64,000 nucleotides of DNA. Origin: an uncultured Roseobacter sp. (lineage in GTDB: Bacteria > Pseudomonadota > Alphaproteobacteria > Rhodobacterales > Rhodobacteraceae). Under the pieces are notes generated by a model, which made no database searches, was not told the origin of the DNA, and worked only from the letters and a program-made list of their open reading frames with translations. The translations under genes were made by a program, and so were the position numbers. Shown piece by piece: positions 51,293 to 58,400 of the stretch; within the stretch, counting starts at the first letter, position 1, and each line of letters starts with the position of its first letter. The DNA lies in the NCBI RefSeq assembly GCF_947493125.1, contig NZ_CANLQB010000001.1:620001-684000 (forward strand), given 5' to 3'.

Positions 51293-52410
51293 CATCATTC
51301 AGCATAGAAGCAACCCGGCTGCGCCGCATGGTGAAGGCACTTGATCTGGTGGTCGAGCGGCGCAACACCATTCCGATCCTGGGCACTGTGCTCATTCGCG
51401 CCAAAGACAATGCCATCATTGCGACGGTCACGGATCTCGAGCAGGACATGATCATCACCGATGAGGCGGTGACCGAAGGGAAGAGCGAGTTCTGCATCAA
51501 CCTGGATACGCTGAAACGCTTCGCATCCTTCGCAACCGGAGCAGTAGCCTTCACAATGGTTGAGACGCCGAAATCGTTTTCGGAGCACGCCGTCGAGATC
51601 ACGGATTCCGATACATCACTGAGGGTCAACACGCTGTGGCCGGTGGTGGATTTCCCGGTGAACACGTGGACGAAACCGCAAGCGGTCTCCGCCCAGCGCT
51701 GGAAGATGTCACATGATCAGGCCAAGCGGCTCTTTGGCAATCTGCTGCATTGCATCAGCACGGAAGAGACCAGGTACTATCTGAACGGTGTGTTTCTGAC
51801 GGCAAAGCCGGAGGCTAACACATTGCGCGCGGTCGCGACGGACGGCCACCGGCTGGGCGTGGTTGATACCGACATTCCGGTTGATAGTGATTTCGGTGCA
51901 ATTGTGCCGCGCAAGTCGGTCAACCTGATTATGGCGATGTTCACCAAGGGTGGAAACGAACCCATCAGTGTGACTGTTAGCGATCTGCATTATCAGATCA
52001 AGGTGTCGGACGTGCTGCTTGCGGGCAAGCTGATCGACGGCAGGTTCCCGGACTACACGCGCGTCATTCCGAGTGGCGAGCCAAAAATGAGCGCTCACGT
52101 CAGTGCTGAGAGCGTGAAGCGGCTCAACGCTATGCTGACAGGCGGAAGATTTGCCAGAAGCGCTGTCGCGTTCGATTATGACACTCAGCGCTTGAACGGA
52201 CAGTCTGCGGACTCCGAGTATGAGTTTTCGGTGCCGTTTCAGGGCACATCCGAAGTCAAGGGCCATCAGGGCTTCAACTTCCGCTTCCTATACGAGCAGT
52301 CGCGCGTCACGCCAGCGTTCACCATGAAAGCAGCGGGTGTCAATGATCCCGCCATCGTACAGGGTGAGGACCCTGATGCGATGTGGGTCATGATGCCGAT
52401 GCGGGTTTGA
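51289..52410 (+). CDS. DNA polymerase III beta sliding-clamp homologue
   Basis: 373 residues from a GTG start, close to bacterial DnaN length. Three clamp repeats are discernible. Family signatures: RRNTIPILGTVLIRA near 25, CISTEETRYYLNGVFL then LRAVATDGHRLGVVD near 160-190, KSVNLIMAMF, LLAGKLIDGRFPDYTRVIP, and the C-terminal MWVMMPMRV, matching the MPMRL end of DnaN. It would tether a polymerase to phage DNA. No phage DNA polymerase is present in the window, so it may recruit or redirect host Pol III. Sequence is far from host-like in the middle repeat. Confidence 0.86.
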   Translation: MTSFSIEATRLRRMVKALDLVVERRNTIPILGTVLIRAKDNAIIATVTDLEQDMIITDEAVTEGKSEFCINLDTLKRFASFATGAVAFTMVETPKSFSEHAVEITDSDTSLRVNTLWPVVDFPVNTWTKPQAVSAQRWKMSHDQAKRLFGNLLHCISTEETRYYLNGVFLTAKPEANTLRAVATDGHRLGVVDTDIPVDSDFGAIVPRKSVNLIMAMFTKGGNEPISVTVSDLHYQIKVSDVLLAGKLIDGRFPDYTRVIPSGEPKMSAHVSAESVKRLNAMLTGGRFARSAVAFDYDTQRLNGQSADSEYEFSVPFQGTSEVKGHQGFNFRFLYEQSRVTPAFTMKAAGVNDPAIVQGEDPDAMWVMMPMRV

Positions 52411-52414
52411 GGCA

Positions 52415-52624
52415 GTGGTCGTATTTGCCTCGGATCAGTACGACAATCCGCCCGAGCCGTACTGCATGGCCTGTGATCGCAAGCCCGGTGACTTCTGCCC
52501 GAATTGTGACTGTGCGACATGCAGAGGGACCGGCTCTGTCAATCCCCTCACCTCGCCACCCGGAATGCTCTGCCTCGGTGTGGAGGACTGCCCACACTGC
52601 GACGGCTCGGGCGACAACATTTAA
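52415..52624 (+). CDS. Cys-rich DnaJ-type zinc-finger protein
   Basis: 69 residues from a GTG start. Cysteines are spaced as CMACDRKPGDFCPNC, CATCRGTG, CPHCDGSG; the CxxCxGxG elements are typical of the DnaJ zinc-binding region. There is no other domain. Lies 4 bases after the clamp gene. Confidence 0.6.
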   Translation: MVVFASDQYDNPPEPYCMACDRKPGDFCPNCDCATCRGTGSVNPLTSPPGMLCLGVEDCPHCDGSGDNI

Positions 52625-52633
52625 GGACCGAAC

Positions 52634-53032
52634 ATGACCAACAAACCCATCCTTTGCTTAGATTTCGATGGCGTCATTCACAGCTACACCAGCGGATGGC
52701 AGGGCGCTGATGTCGTGGCTGATCCACCCGTGCCCGGCGCAATTGAGTTCATCTGTGATGCAATCTCTCTGTTTGATGTGCATATCTTCTCATCGCGCTC
52801 CAACCAGCCGGGCGGCATAGAAGGCATGCAGGAGTGGTTGGCAGAGGCTTTGGCGAAATACTTCGATGATGCGCCGGCGGATTTCGAGAACTTCGCCCGC
52901 GAGGCCATCACATGGCCGACAAGCAAGCCGCCCGCCATGGTCACGATTGATGATCGCGCAATCACCTTCACCGGCGAGTTTCCCGATCCGCAAAGCCTCT
53001 TGGACTTCAAACCTTGGAACAAGAGGGGCTGA
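52634..53032 (+). CDS. HAD-like phosphatase / polynucleotide-kinase-type protein
   Basis: 132 residues. HAD motif I is LCLDFDGVIHSY (Asp-x-Asp-Gly) near residue 10. Motif II is VHIFSSRSNQPGG near 50, and motif IV is probably AMVTIDDRAITFTG near 105. Small stand-alone HAD proteins like this are common in phages; substrate unknown (nucleotides or 3'-phosphate ends are possible). AAGGA lies 6 bases before the ATG. Confidence 0.78.
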   Translation: MTNKPILCLDFDGVIHSYTSGWQGADVVADPPVPGAIEFICDAISLFDVHIFSSRSNQPGGIEGMQEWLAEALAKYFDDAPADFENFAREAITWPTSKPPAMVTIDDRAITFTGEFPDPQSLLDFKPWNKRG

Positions 53033-53036
53033 ACTG

Positions 53037-53429
53037 ATGCCAGGACGGAAAATCACTCAGAAGCAAATCGACCAGATCGCGAAGTTTCGCGAACGCGGAT
53101 GGAGTGTGGCGCGAATTGCCGAGCACATGGGAATTTCCCGCGGCGCGGTGGACTGGAATTGCCTTAAGTTTGGCATTGAAAGCCCAAAGACTGAAGCCTT
53201 GGTGGCGGGCGAATACAACGGGCCAATGGTTTGCAAGAGAGGCAACCATGTCGTCCGCCGCTTCACCAAAGAAGAAGATGTCATTCTCATGGACATGGTG
53301 GAGAAAGGCGCCCGCCTGGTCGACATTGGCCAACGACTTGGGAGGCCAGGAAACTCCATTGGCGGGCACCTCATGACCCTCGCCCGGCGGGATGAGCGCC
53401 AACTTGCTCGCGACACGGGGGGCCAGTGA
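53037..53429 (+). CDS. Putative DNA-binding protein with two HTH/SANT-like domains
   Basis: 130 residues from the ATG at 53037. Residues ~5-50 form a helix-turn-helix (QKQIDQIAKFRERGWSVARIA, MGISRGAVDWNCLKFG). Residues ~75-125 form a Myb/SANT-like second unit (RRFTKEEDVILMDMVEKGARLV, LGRPGNSIGGHL). Likely a phage transcription factor; target unknown. Confidence 0.66.
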   Translation: MPGRKITQKQIDQIAKFRERGWSVARIAEHMGISRGAVDWNCLKFGIESPKTEALVAGEYNGPMVCKRGNHVVRRFTKEEDVILMDMVEKGARLVDIGQRLGRPGNSIGGHLMTLARRDERQLARDTGGQ

Positions 53430-53584
53430 TGGATCTCGTTACTTGGTACACGCTGTCCTTCGCCTGCATCGGTATCGGAGCAGATTGGGTTCTGGAGGGG
53501 ATGATCCAAGATCAACGCTGCAATCAGGCCGCTGCTTACTGCTCTGCCATGAGCGGTTGCATCGACGCAGACATGACGCAGTGA
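53429..53584 (+). CDS. Small hydrophobic protein
   Basis: 51 residues starting at an ATG that overlaps the previous stop (TGATG). N-terminal hydrophobic segment (LVTWYTLSFACIGIGADWVL) and four cysteines. It was found by reading the short gap between larger genes. Function unknown. Confidence 0.5.
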   Translation: MDLVTWYTLSFACIGIGADWVLEGMIQDQRCNQAAAYCSAMSGCIDADMTQ

Positions 53585-53590
53585 GGGTCT

Positions 53591-54785
53591 ATGCATGACA
53601 TGGTGCCACCTCCCCGACACGGCCTCTCCCTCTGCGCAGGCGGCGGCGGACTTGACATGGGTCTTGAGCTTGCCGAGCCGGGCTTTGCCTCCGCCTGCTA
53701 TGTCGAGATCGAAGAATACCCCCGCCAGTGCCTCATTGCCGCGCAGCGCGCCGGATACATGCGGCCCGCGCCGATCTGGGATGACCTTAGGACCTTCGAC
53801 GCCAGACCATGGCGCGGACAGATCGACACTTTGCTCGCGGGCTACCCATGCCAGCCGTTTTCCCAAGCGGGACAGCGAAAAGGCGAGGATGATCCGCGCC
53901 ACCTCTGGCCCGACATCGAGCGAATCGCGGGAGAGTTGGGAGACGGATTGCGTTGGTGCTTCTTTGAAAATGTCGCGGGCCACCTCTCCCTCGGCCTTGG
54001 AACCGTGGTCAACGACCTTCGAGAATTGGGTTTCAACGTTGCGGTTGGCCTATTCTCGGCGGAAGAAACAGGCGCGTCGCATGAAAGGCAGCGGGTTTTC
54101 ATCGTGGCCTACCGCCCGAGCGTCGGAGAGCGAGAACCGGACAACCAAGAGTGTACCCAGTCACGGCAAGAGCCATGGAGAGGTTCTTGCGGGTGTTGCG
54201 GGGGACTTCATGATGAACTGGCCAACCCAGATGGCGGGAACGCCAGCCCAGAACGGCAACAGCGCGGCGGGCAACAACGATTTCACCCGCAAGGCCGAGG
54301 ATCTGGCTCGGCAGATGTGGGGGACGCCGAAGGGGTCGGATGGTGCCAAGGGCGGACCGAACATGGCCTACAGTGCGGGCGGCACACCGCTACCAGCGCA
54401 GGCGGCGAACTGGACGACACCACAAGCACACGACGTGACCATGCGGGACAGCGGTCAGGTGCCGAGCAGTGCTGCGGGGAATGCTTGTCTGGCGCGGGAT
54501 GCAGCGAACTGGCCGACGCCGGCCAGTCGGGATCACAAGGGCCAAAACTCTGCCGAGCATGCCGCGAAGGGCAAGGGGCATCTGGCCCAGCTGCCGAACT
54601 TTGTCGCCCATTGCTTCACCCGCCCGGCCCCAGCGACCTCGATGCCTGGTCCGGCGCCCTCGACCTCGCAGGACATTTGGCGCCGGCTCTATCGCTACGT
54701 GAGGTCCACGCATGGGCGCGCCGTAGGAGTATCGCGAACGCGCCCAAGTGGCACCACGCGGTCATTACATCGCCATCCCGACTGA
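53591..54785 (+). CDS. C5-cytosine DNA methyltransferase, frame-shifted and C-terminally incomplete
   Basis: The N-terminal ~175 residues carry clear Dcm motifs: I LSLCAGGGGLDMG, IV AGYPCQPFSQAG, VI FFENVAGH, VIII ASHERQRVFIVAY. After ~54115 two frames both read like Dcm variable-region sequence. The starting frame gives LANPDGG, VGDAEG, ELADAG and PPGPSDLDAW. The +1 frame gives ENRTTKSVPSHG, GTPAQNGNSAAGNNDF, NWPTPASRDHKG and stops at 54785. The starting frame has no stop and runs into the 54854 gene (to 55468). Neither shows the motif X Gly-Asn-x-Val. So the gene is probably damaged, or needs frameshifting, and activity is doubtful. Confidence 0.62.
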
Positions 54786-54843
54786 AGGCTGGGCTTATGA
54801 CGGCGAAACGATCTCCTTCGAGATCATGCTGCCGATGTTTTGA
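54712..54843 (+). pseudogene. Short ORF interrupted by UAG at codon 5
   Basis: ATG at 54712 has GAGG seven bases upstream. It reads four codons, then TAG (54724), then 38 further open codons ending at TGA 54841-54843. The part after TAG is protein-like (RGHYIAIPTEGWAYDGETIS). The next gene's ribosome site follows at once. Either a small gene killed by an amber mutation or a case of read-through or restart (a GTG follows eight codons later). Confidence 0.4.
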
Positions 54844-54853
54844 GGAGATGACT

Positions 54854-55468
54854 ATGAAACCGACCGATATTGACCAGATCGCGACAGCTCTTGAAGGGAC
54901 TGCGCTGACGTTGACCGGATGGTCAGAGCGAGAGGTTCAACTGAAACCTCAAACTGCACATGGCGCACTGATGGCAATCTCGAAACAGATGGCAGAAGTT
55001 GCTCAAAAACTGCGGGCGATGGTTCCCGTCACACCAGCAGCTCTTGCCGACGCCGAAATGGCTGAAACGCGCGCGCGCCACGCCGAAGCGATCGAGGCGT
55101 ATTCGCAGCACTACAATCCGCGTGGTTTTTTCGGAAACCCTTATCTGGTGATCGACAACCGGTCGTTCGGGTTCAGTTGGAGCGTCGAGGAAGACACCGC
55201 GGAGGCGGACGCGCAGCACCGCGAGTGGTTTGGCATCATGGTCTGCGCTGCGCTTAAGACGTTGGTTGAGGAGCACCAGCCCAGCGCACGCCTCAGTGAA
55301 AACACGCTCTACTACCTGCGCGCCATCGCGAGGCGGATGGATGAGTTTCACAGCGCGCTCGACGGAATTGAGGGGCTGACTTTGGGTGGCGAAGCGTTCG
55401 CAGATGAGCGGGATTGGCTCAGCGATTTTATCGAGGCGCAAGAGCGCCAAGGTGACAGTGATGCTTAG
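54854..55468 (+). CDS. Phage protein, unknown (204 residues)
   Basis: I start at the ATG at 54854, with GAGGAG 7 bases upstream, although the frame is continuous with the methyltransferase. N-terminal helical half (AISKQMAEVAQKLRAMVPV; MAETRARHAEAIEAYSQHY), then NPYLVIDNRSFGFSWSVEED and a helical C-terminus. No known domain recognised. Overlaps the next membrane-protein gene by 8 bases. Confidence 0.62.
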   Translation: MKPTDIDQIATALEGTALTLTGWSEREVQLKPQTAHGALMAISKQMAEVAQKLRAMVPVTPAALADAEMAETRARHAEAIEAYSQHYNPRGFFGNPYLVIDNRSFGFSWSVEEDTAEADAQHREWFGIMVCAALKTLVEEHQPSARLSENTLYYLRAIARRMDEFHSALDGIEGLTLGGEAFADERDWLSDFIEAQERQGDSDA

Positions 55469-55712
55469 CTGGTGGATCGCGTTCGGGGCTGGCGCACTCG
55501 CGGCCACGTGCCTGCTGTTCTTTGTGCTTCTGTGTGTCGTAGAGAAGACGGCTCGAGATCCGCGCAACGCACGTGCCCTTGAAACACTCAAGGTGGCGCG
55601 GCGGTTTCTCGAAACCATTCAGCACAGCCGCAGCCCTGAAAATGCCCGAGCCCTAGCCAAGACCGGGCTCGAACAAACTCGCATCTACAGCCTTGGTGAC
55701 GATGATGCCTAG
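55461..55712 (+). CDS. Small membrane-anchored protein
   Basis: 83 residues from the ATG at 55461 (AAGGTG seven bases upstream). One N-terminal membrane helix (WWIAFGAGALAATCLLFFVLLCVV) and a cytoplasmic helical tail (NARALETLKVARRFLETIQ). Function unknown. Confidence 0.58.
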   Translation: MLSWWIAFGAGALAATCLLFFVLLCVVEKTARDPRNARALETLKVARRFLETIQHSRSPENARALAKTGLEQTRIYSLGDDDA

Positions 55713-55938
55713 AGGGAAGATAAACTCGGAAGTCATCCCGCCAGGAATGTGTTTTGTGGGATGGAACAAGCTGGCTTTCACGACCGGTGCCGCAGTGGCG
55801 CGACTTAAGGAACTCCAAGAGGAGGCGCGGCTGAAAGGTGACTATGAGACAGCCGACAAACTGCGTCTCGTATGGATGCCCTTTCAGGACAGCATGTCTT
55901 ATCTCGGCCTCAAATACACTGAGGAGGAAGACAAGTGA
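55705..55938 (+). CDS. Small protein with UVR-like helix pair
   Basis: 77 residues; I use the second of two adjacent ATGs because GGTG is then 6 bases upstream. Residues ~32-56 (AVARLKELQEEARLKGDYETA) resemble the UVR (UvrB/UvrC interaction) motif. The rest is short. It may bind a UvrB/C- or Clp-type partner; speculative. Confidence 0.55.
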   Translation: MPRGKINSEVIPPGMCFVGWNKLAFTTGAAVARLKELQEEARLKGDYETADKLRLVWMPFQDSMSYLGLKYTEEEDK

Positions 55939-56462
55939 AACGCATTGCCTTTGCTACCGCTCTGGCCATGGCCGCGCCTAACATAGAAGCCGCAACGATG
56001 TCCGTGTTTCACCTGAACGACCCGGAAGCGCTTCACGTACATTGGGATGAAGCGACGGGCCGCGTGTCTTTCCGCAAGCCTGGCATCTACCTCGGTGACA
56101 AGATCGGCTGCGTGGAGCGACTCCAGTTCAACTACATCAGGCAAGATGGGTTCACACAGGTATTTGACGGCAAGTGCCGCGAAATCGCACCGATTGTCGA
56201 ACCCATCTTTGCAAAGCATAACGGCATACTTATCCGGGGGGCTGGTCTCGTCCCCTTAACTCAAAGACATCCTGCGTGGCGTTCTGCCGTTTTGGTTTCA
56301 TTAGCGCCAAGGGTGTCAGGGAGGAGTGGCTCACCAGACGAGCCGACCGTCACAGTACTGCCGCCGGCGGACCAACCCTTGGCGCCGGTTTGGTTGCCCG
56401 CGACATGGTTTTTTGTTGTCTCGGCGGTCGCATTTTTTCAACTCGTTCGGAGATTTCGATGA
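55935..56462 (+). CDS. Secreted/membrane protein with N-terminal signal and C-terminal anchor
   Basis: 175 residues. A short signal peptide (KRIAFATALAMAAPNIEAA) precedes an extracytoplasmic region with two cysteines (KIGCVERLQF; DGKCREIAP). One C-terminal membrane helix ends in basic residues (WLPATWFFVVSAVAFFQLVRRFR). The helix-plus-Arg end resembles exosortase-type sorting tails, though the defining Pro-Glu-Pro or VPLPA motif is absent. Could alter the cell surface in lysogens. Overlaps the next gene by ATGA. Confidence 0.6.
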   Translation: MKRIAFATALAMAAPNIEAATMSVFHLNDPEALHVHWDEATGRVSFRKPGIYLGDKIGCVERLQFNYIRQDGFTQVFDGKCREIAPIVEPIFAKHNGILIRGAGLVPLTQRHPAWRSAVLVSLAPRVSGRSGSPDEPTVTVLPPADQPLAPVWLPATWFFVVSAVAFFQLVRRFR

Positions 56463-56941
56463 AATATTCCTACAGGTTCCGTGGAACCGCGCCCAACGCT
56501 TGGGCCAAGCGCATGCAGGATCACATCGACTGGTTTTTGGATGAGGTACTGCCGTGGCACAGCCGTGCGAGAGTCATTCGTCTTATCGGAGAGAGAGACG
56601 GTTTTGAAACCCTTTGGCGCGGTGAACTTCGGCGGCATCAAGAGTTGCAACGCCTGATGGGGAAAAACCTCCCCATGCCACCTTTGAGATCGGAGGTCAC
56701 GCTTCAGGAGGTGGACTATGCGTTCGGGAAGGAAGTGACGCTTCGGATTGAGGTCGACCCCAAATACATCAAGCATCGCATGACTGCTGCGGATCTCCGC
56801 CGCTATGGCGATGACGCATTTCCGCTGATGCTGGAAGCCTTTGCCGTGCATTTTCATGAGACGGTTGTCCATGACATATGGGCCGAGATCGAAGAGCAAC
56901 TGGTCAGGGTTGCCCGCCTTGAGGCGAGGGCAGCGCGATGA
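56459..56941 (+). CDS. Phage early protein, unknown (160 residues)
   Basis: ATG at 56459 overlaps the previous stop (ATGA). Basic alpha/beta protein (YRFRGTAPNAWAKRMQDHIDW; VTLRIEVDPKYIKHRM) with a helical end. No known motif. Confidence 0.6.
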   Translation: MKYSYRFRGTAPNAWAKRMQDHIDWFLDEVLPWHSRARVIRLIGERDGFETLWRGELRRHQELQRLMGKNLPMPPLRSEVTLQEVDYAFGKEVTLRIEVDPKYIKHRMTAADLRRYGDDAFPLMLEAFAVHFHETVVHDIWAEIEEQLVRVARLEARAAR

Positions 56942-57114
56942 GCGATCTGCGCGTCCTTTCCGGCGATGGGAAGACAACCACCGAAACCACGAACGAGCTT
57001 TGCCAGGCGATCGAGGATACCGTTTACAGCTTTGCGGGTCGCGGGGTGACGGTTGCTGCGGCCATAGGGGTGTTGGAGATCGCGAAGCAGGAAATCTTGG
57101 AGGAACAATCATGA
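56938..57114 (+). CDS. Small phage protein, unknown
   Basis: 58 residues (SDLRVLSGDGKTTTETTNEL; GVTVAAAIGVLEIAKQEIL). Both ends overlap neighbours by 4 bases (ATGA), the main support that it is real. Helical C-terminus. Function unknown. Confidence 0.55.
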   Translation: MSDLRVLSGDGKTTTETTNELCQAIEDTVYSFAGRGVTVAAAIGVLEIAKQEILEEQS

Positions 57115-57689
57115 CGCAAGCATATCCTCTGCAATGGCCAACTGGCAGGCCGCGGACTAAGACCCGGGTCAAGTCGAAGTTTCGGGTCAAACCTGCGACC
57201 GCTTATTCGGAGATGATGAGCGAGCTAAGCCGGTTCGATGTTCAGAACGTGGTGGTCAGTTCAAACATCCCCCTGCGCCGCGATGGCACGCCATACCGCG
57301 ACGGGTTGACCGATCCGCTCGAAGATCCCGGCGTGTGTGTGTTCTTTATCCGCAAGAAACGTCAGGTCTCGATCCCCTGCGACACCTTCAAATATCCGTG
57401 GGAGAACATTCGGGCCATAGGGACAGCCGTCGAATGTTTCCGCACCATGGAGCGGATGGGTGCCACACAGGTGCTGGATCAAGCATTCGAAGGGTTCACC
57501 GCGCTTCCGCCTCCAGATGCTGAGTTTGAGAGCGATGAAGCGTGGTGGACGGTTCTGGGCGTATCCACTGCGGCAGACATGGTTGAGGTGAAGAAAGCCT
57601 TTAAGCAGCGCTATGAGGACGCTTCTAGGCGCGGAGACACGGAACTGCAGCGCAAGCTGCTGTGGGCAAAAGAGCAGGCGGGGGTTTGA
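57111..57689 (+). CDS. J-domain-like phage protein lacking the HPD motif
   Basis: 192 residues from the ATG at 57111. The first ~130 follow a family seen in phages and mobile elements (AYPLQWPTGRPRTKTRVKSKF; QNVVVSSNIPLRRDG; AIGTAVECFRTMERMG). Residues ~143-190 resemble a J domain (WWTVLGVSTAADMVEVKKAF, then KRKLLWAKEQ-type helix). The His-Pro-Asp signature that activates Hsp70 is missing (RYEDASRRGD in its place). It probably cannot stimulate DnaK in the usual way. Confidence 0.7.
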   Translation: MTQAYPLQWPTGRPRTKTRVKSKFRVKPATAYSEMMSELSRFDVQNVVVSSNIPLRRDGTPYRDGLTDPLEDPGVCVFFIRKKRQVSIPCDTFKYPWENIRAIGTAVECFRTMERMGATQVLDQAFEGFTALPPPDAEFESDEAWWTVLGVSTAADMVEVKKAFKQRYEDASRRGDTELQRKLLWAKEQAGV

Positions 57690-57691
57690 GG

Positions 57692-58060
57692 ATGAACGAC
57701 GGTTTGTTCGTACCCGGCGCATGGCAGTGTCAGAAATGCGATTTTCGCTTGATGAAAAACATCCTCTCTGCGACCACGGGTGACGTGCACGCAGACACCT
57801 CTACACCCGAGAACTGCGCCAACTGTGATGTGCCGCTCTGGCGCGTGACTTGGGAAGCAGATTGTCGTGAGGCGTGGCAGCACCTTGAAGAGGAGATGGA
57901 GAAAACTCGTCGGCTCACGAAGGTGCTCAAAGAGATTGCCTACTGGCGGCGCGACGCGCATGCACATGACGACGATTGCGGGCACTTTCGGCGGTCGTTT
58001 GGGGGCGGCGACGTGGCGCAGATTGAGCGGATTGCACGGGCGGCTATAGACCCGCTATGA
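57692..58060 (+). CDS. Small protein with CxxC zinc-ribbon-like motifs
   Basis: 122 residues from the ATG at 57692. WQCQKCDF and NCANCDVPLWR form a likely four-Cys zinc site in the first 55 residues. A charged coiled coil follows (WQHLEEEMEKTRRLTKVL), then a His/Asp-rich loop (HAHDDDCGHF). Function unknown. Confidence 0.6.
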   Translation: MNDGLFVPGAWQCQKCDFRLMKNILSATTGDVHADTSTPENCANCDVPLWRVTWEADCREAWQHLEEEMEKTRRLTKVLKEIAYWRRDAHAHDDDCGHFRRSFGGGDVAQIERIARAAIDPL

Positions 58061-58377
58061 ACATGCGCCAGTACAAAAAGGCAGCCAAACGGGCCATGGA
58101 AATTCTCATTCTTGAGTTTGGTTGCAAGCGCAGCGACTTCTGGTCTCCGCCTAAAAGCGAGAGAGGCGAGCATGAATTGCAGACTTCGCTAGTGGTGGAA
58201 GGCAAGTGCCCTATCTGGGGCATACCTCATTGCCCAGGGATTCCGTCCTACTTGCCAGAAAAAGTGGATTATTGGGGTGAAGCGAACGAACCACAGTGTT
58301 GTGTTGATGTTTTGCGAGAGATGATGTTTTGGAGTGTTTGCGGTGCTTCTTACGCACGGCGGCAGAGTCGCCGATAG
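58057..58377 (+). CDS. Last gene of the rightward operon, unknown
   Basis: 106 residues with six cysteines (GKCPIWGIPHCPGIP; QCCVDVLREMMFW) and a basic N-terminus. It ends 23 bases before the converging integrase gene. A small dyad (GTTAG ATA CTAAC, 58382-58394) lies between them as a possible weak bidirectional terminator. Confidence 0.58.
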   Translation: MNMRQYKKAAKRAMEILILEFGCKRSDFWSPPKSERGEHELQTSLVVEGKCPIWGIPHCPGIPSYLPEKVDYWGEANEPQCCVDVLREMMFWSVCGASYARRQSRR

Positions 58378-58400
58378 AGCGGTTAGATACTAACTACGGC

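Noticed and set aside
56428-56441. ATTTTTTCAAC half-site in the rightward operon
   Set aside because: Right half only; the left half is GC-containing and encodes part of a membrane helix, so chance is likely.
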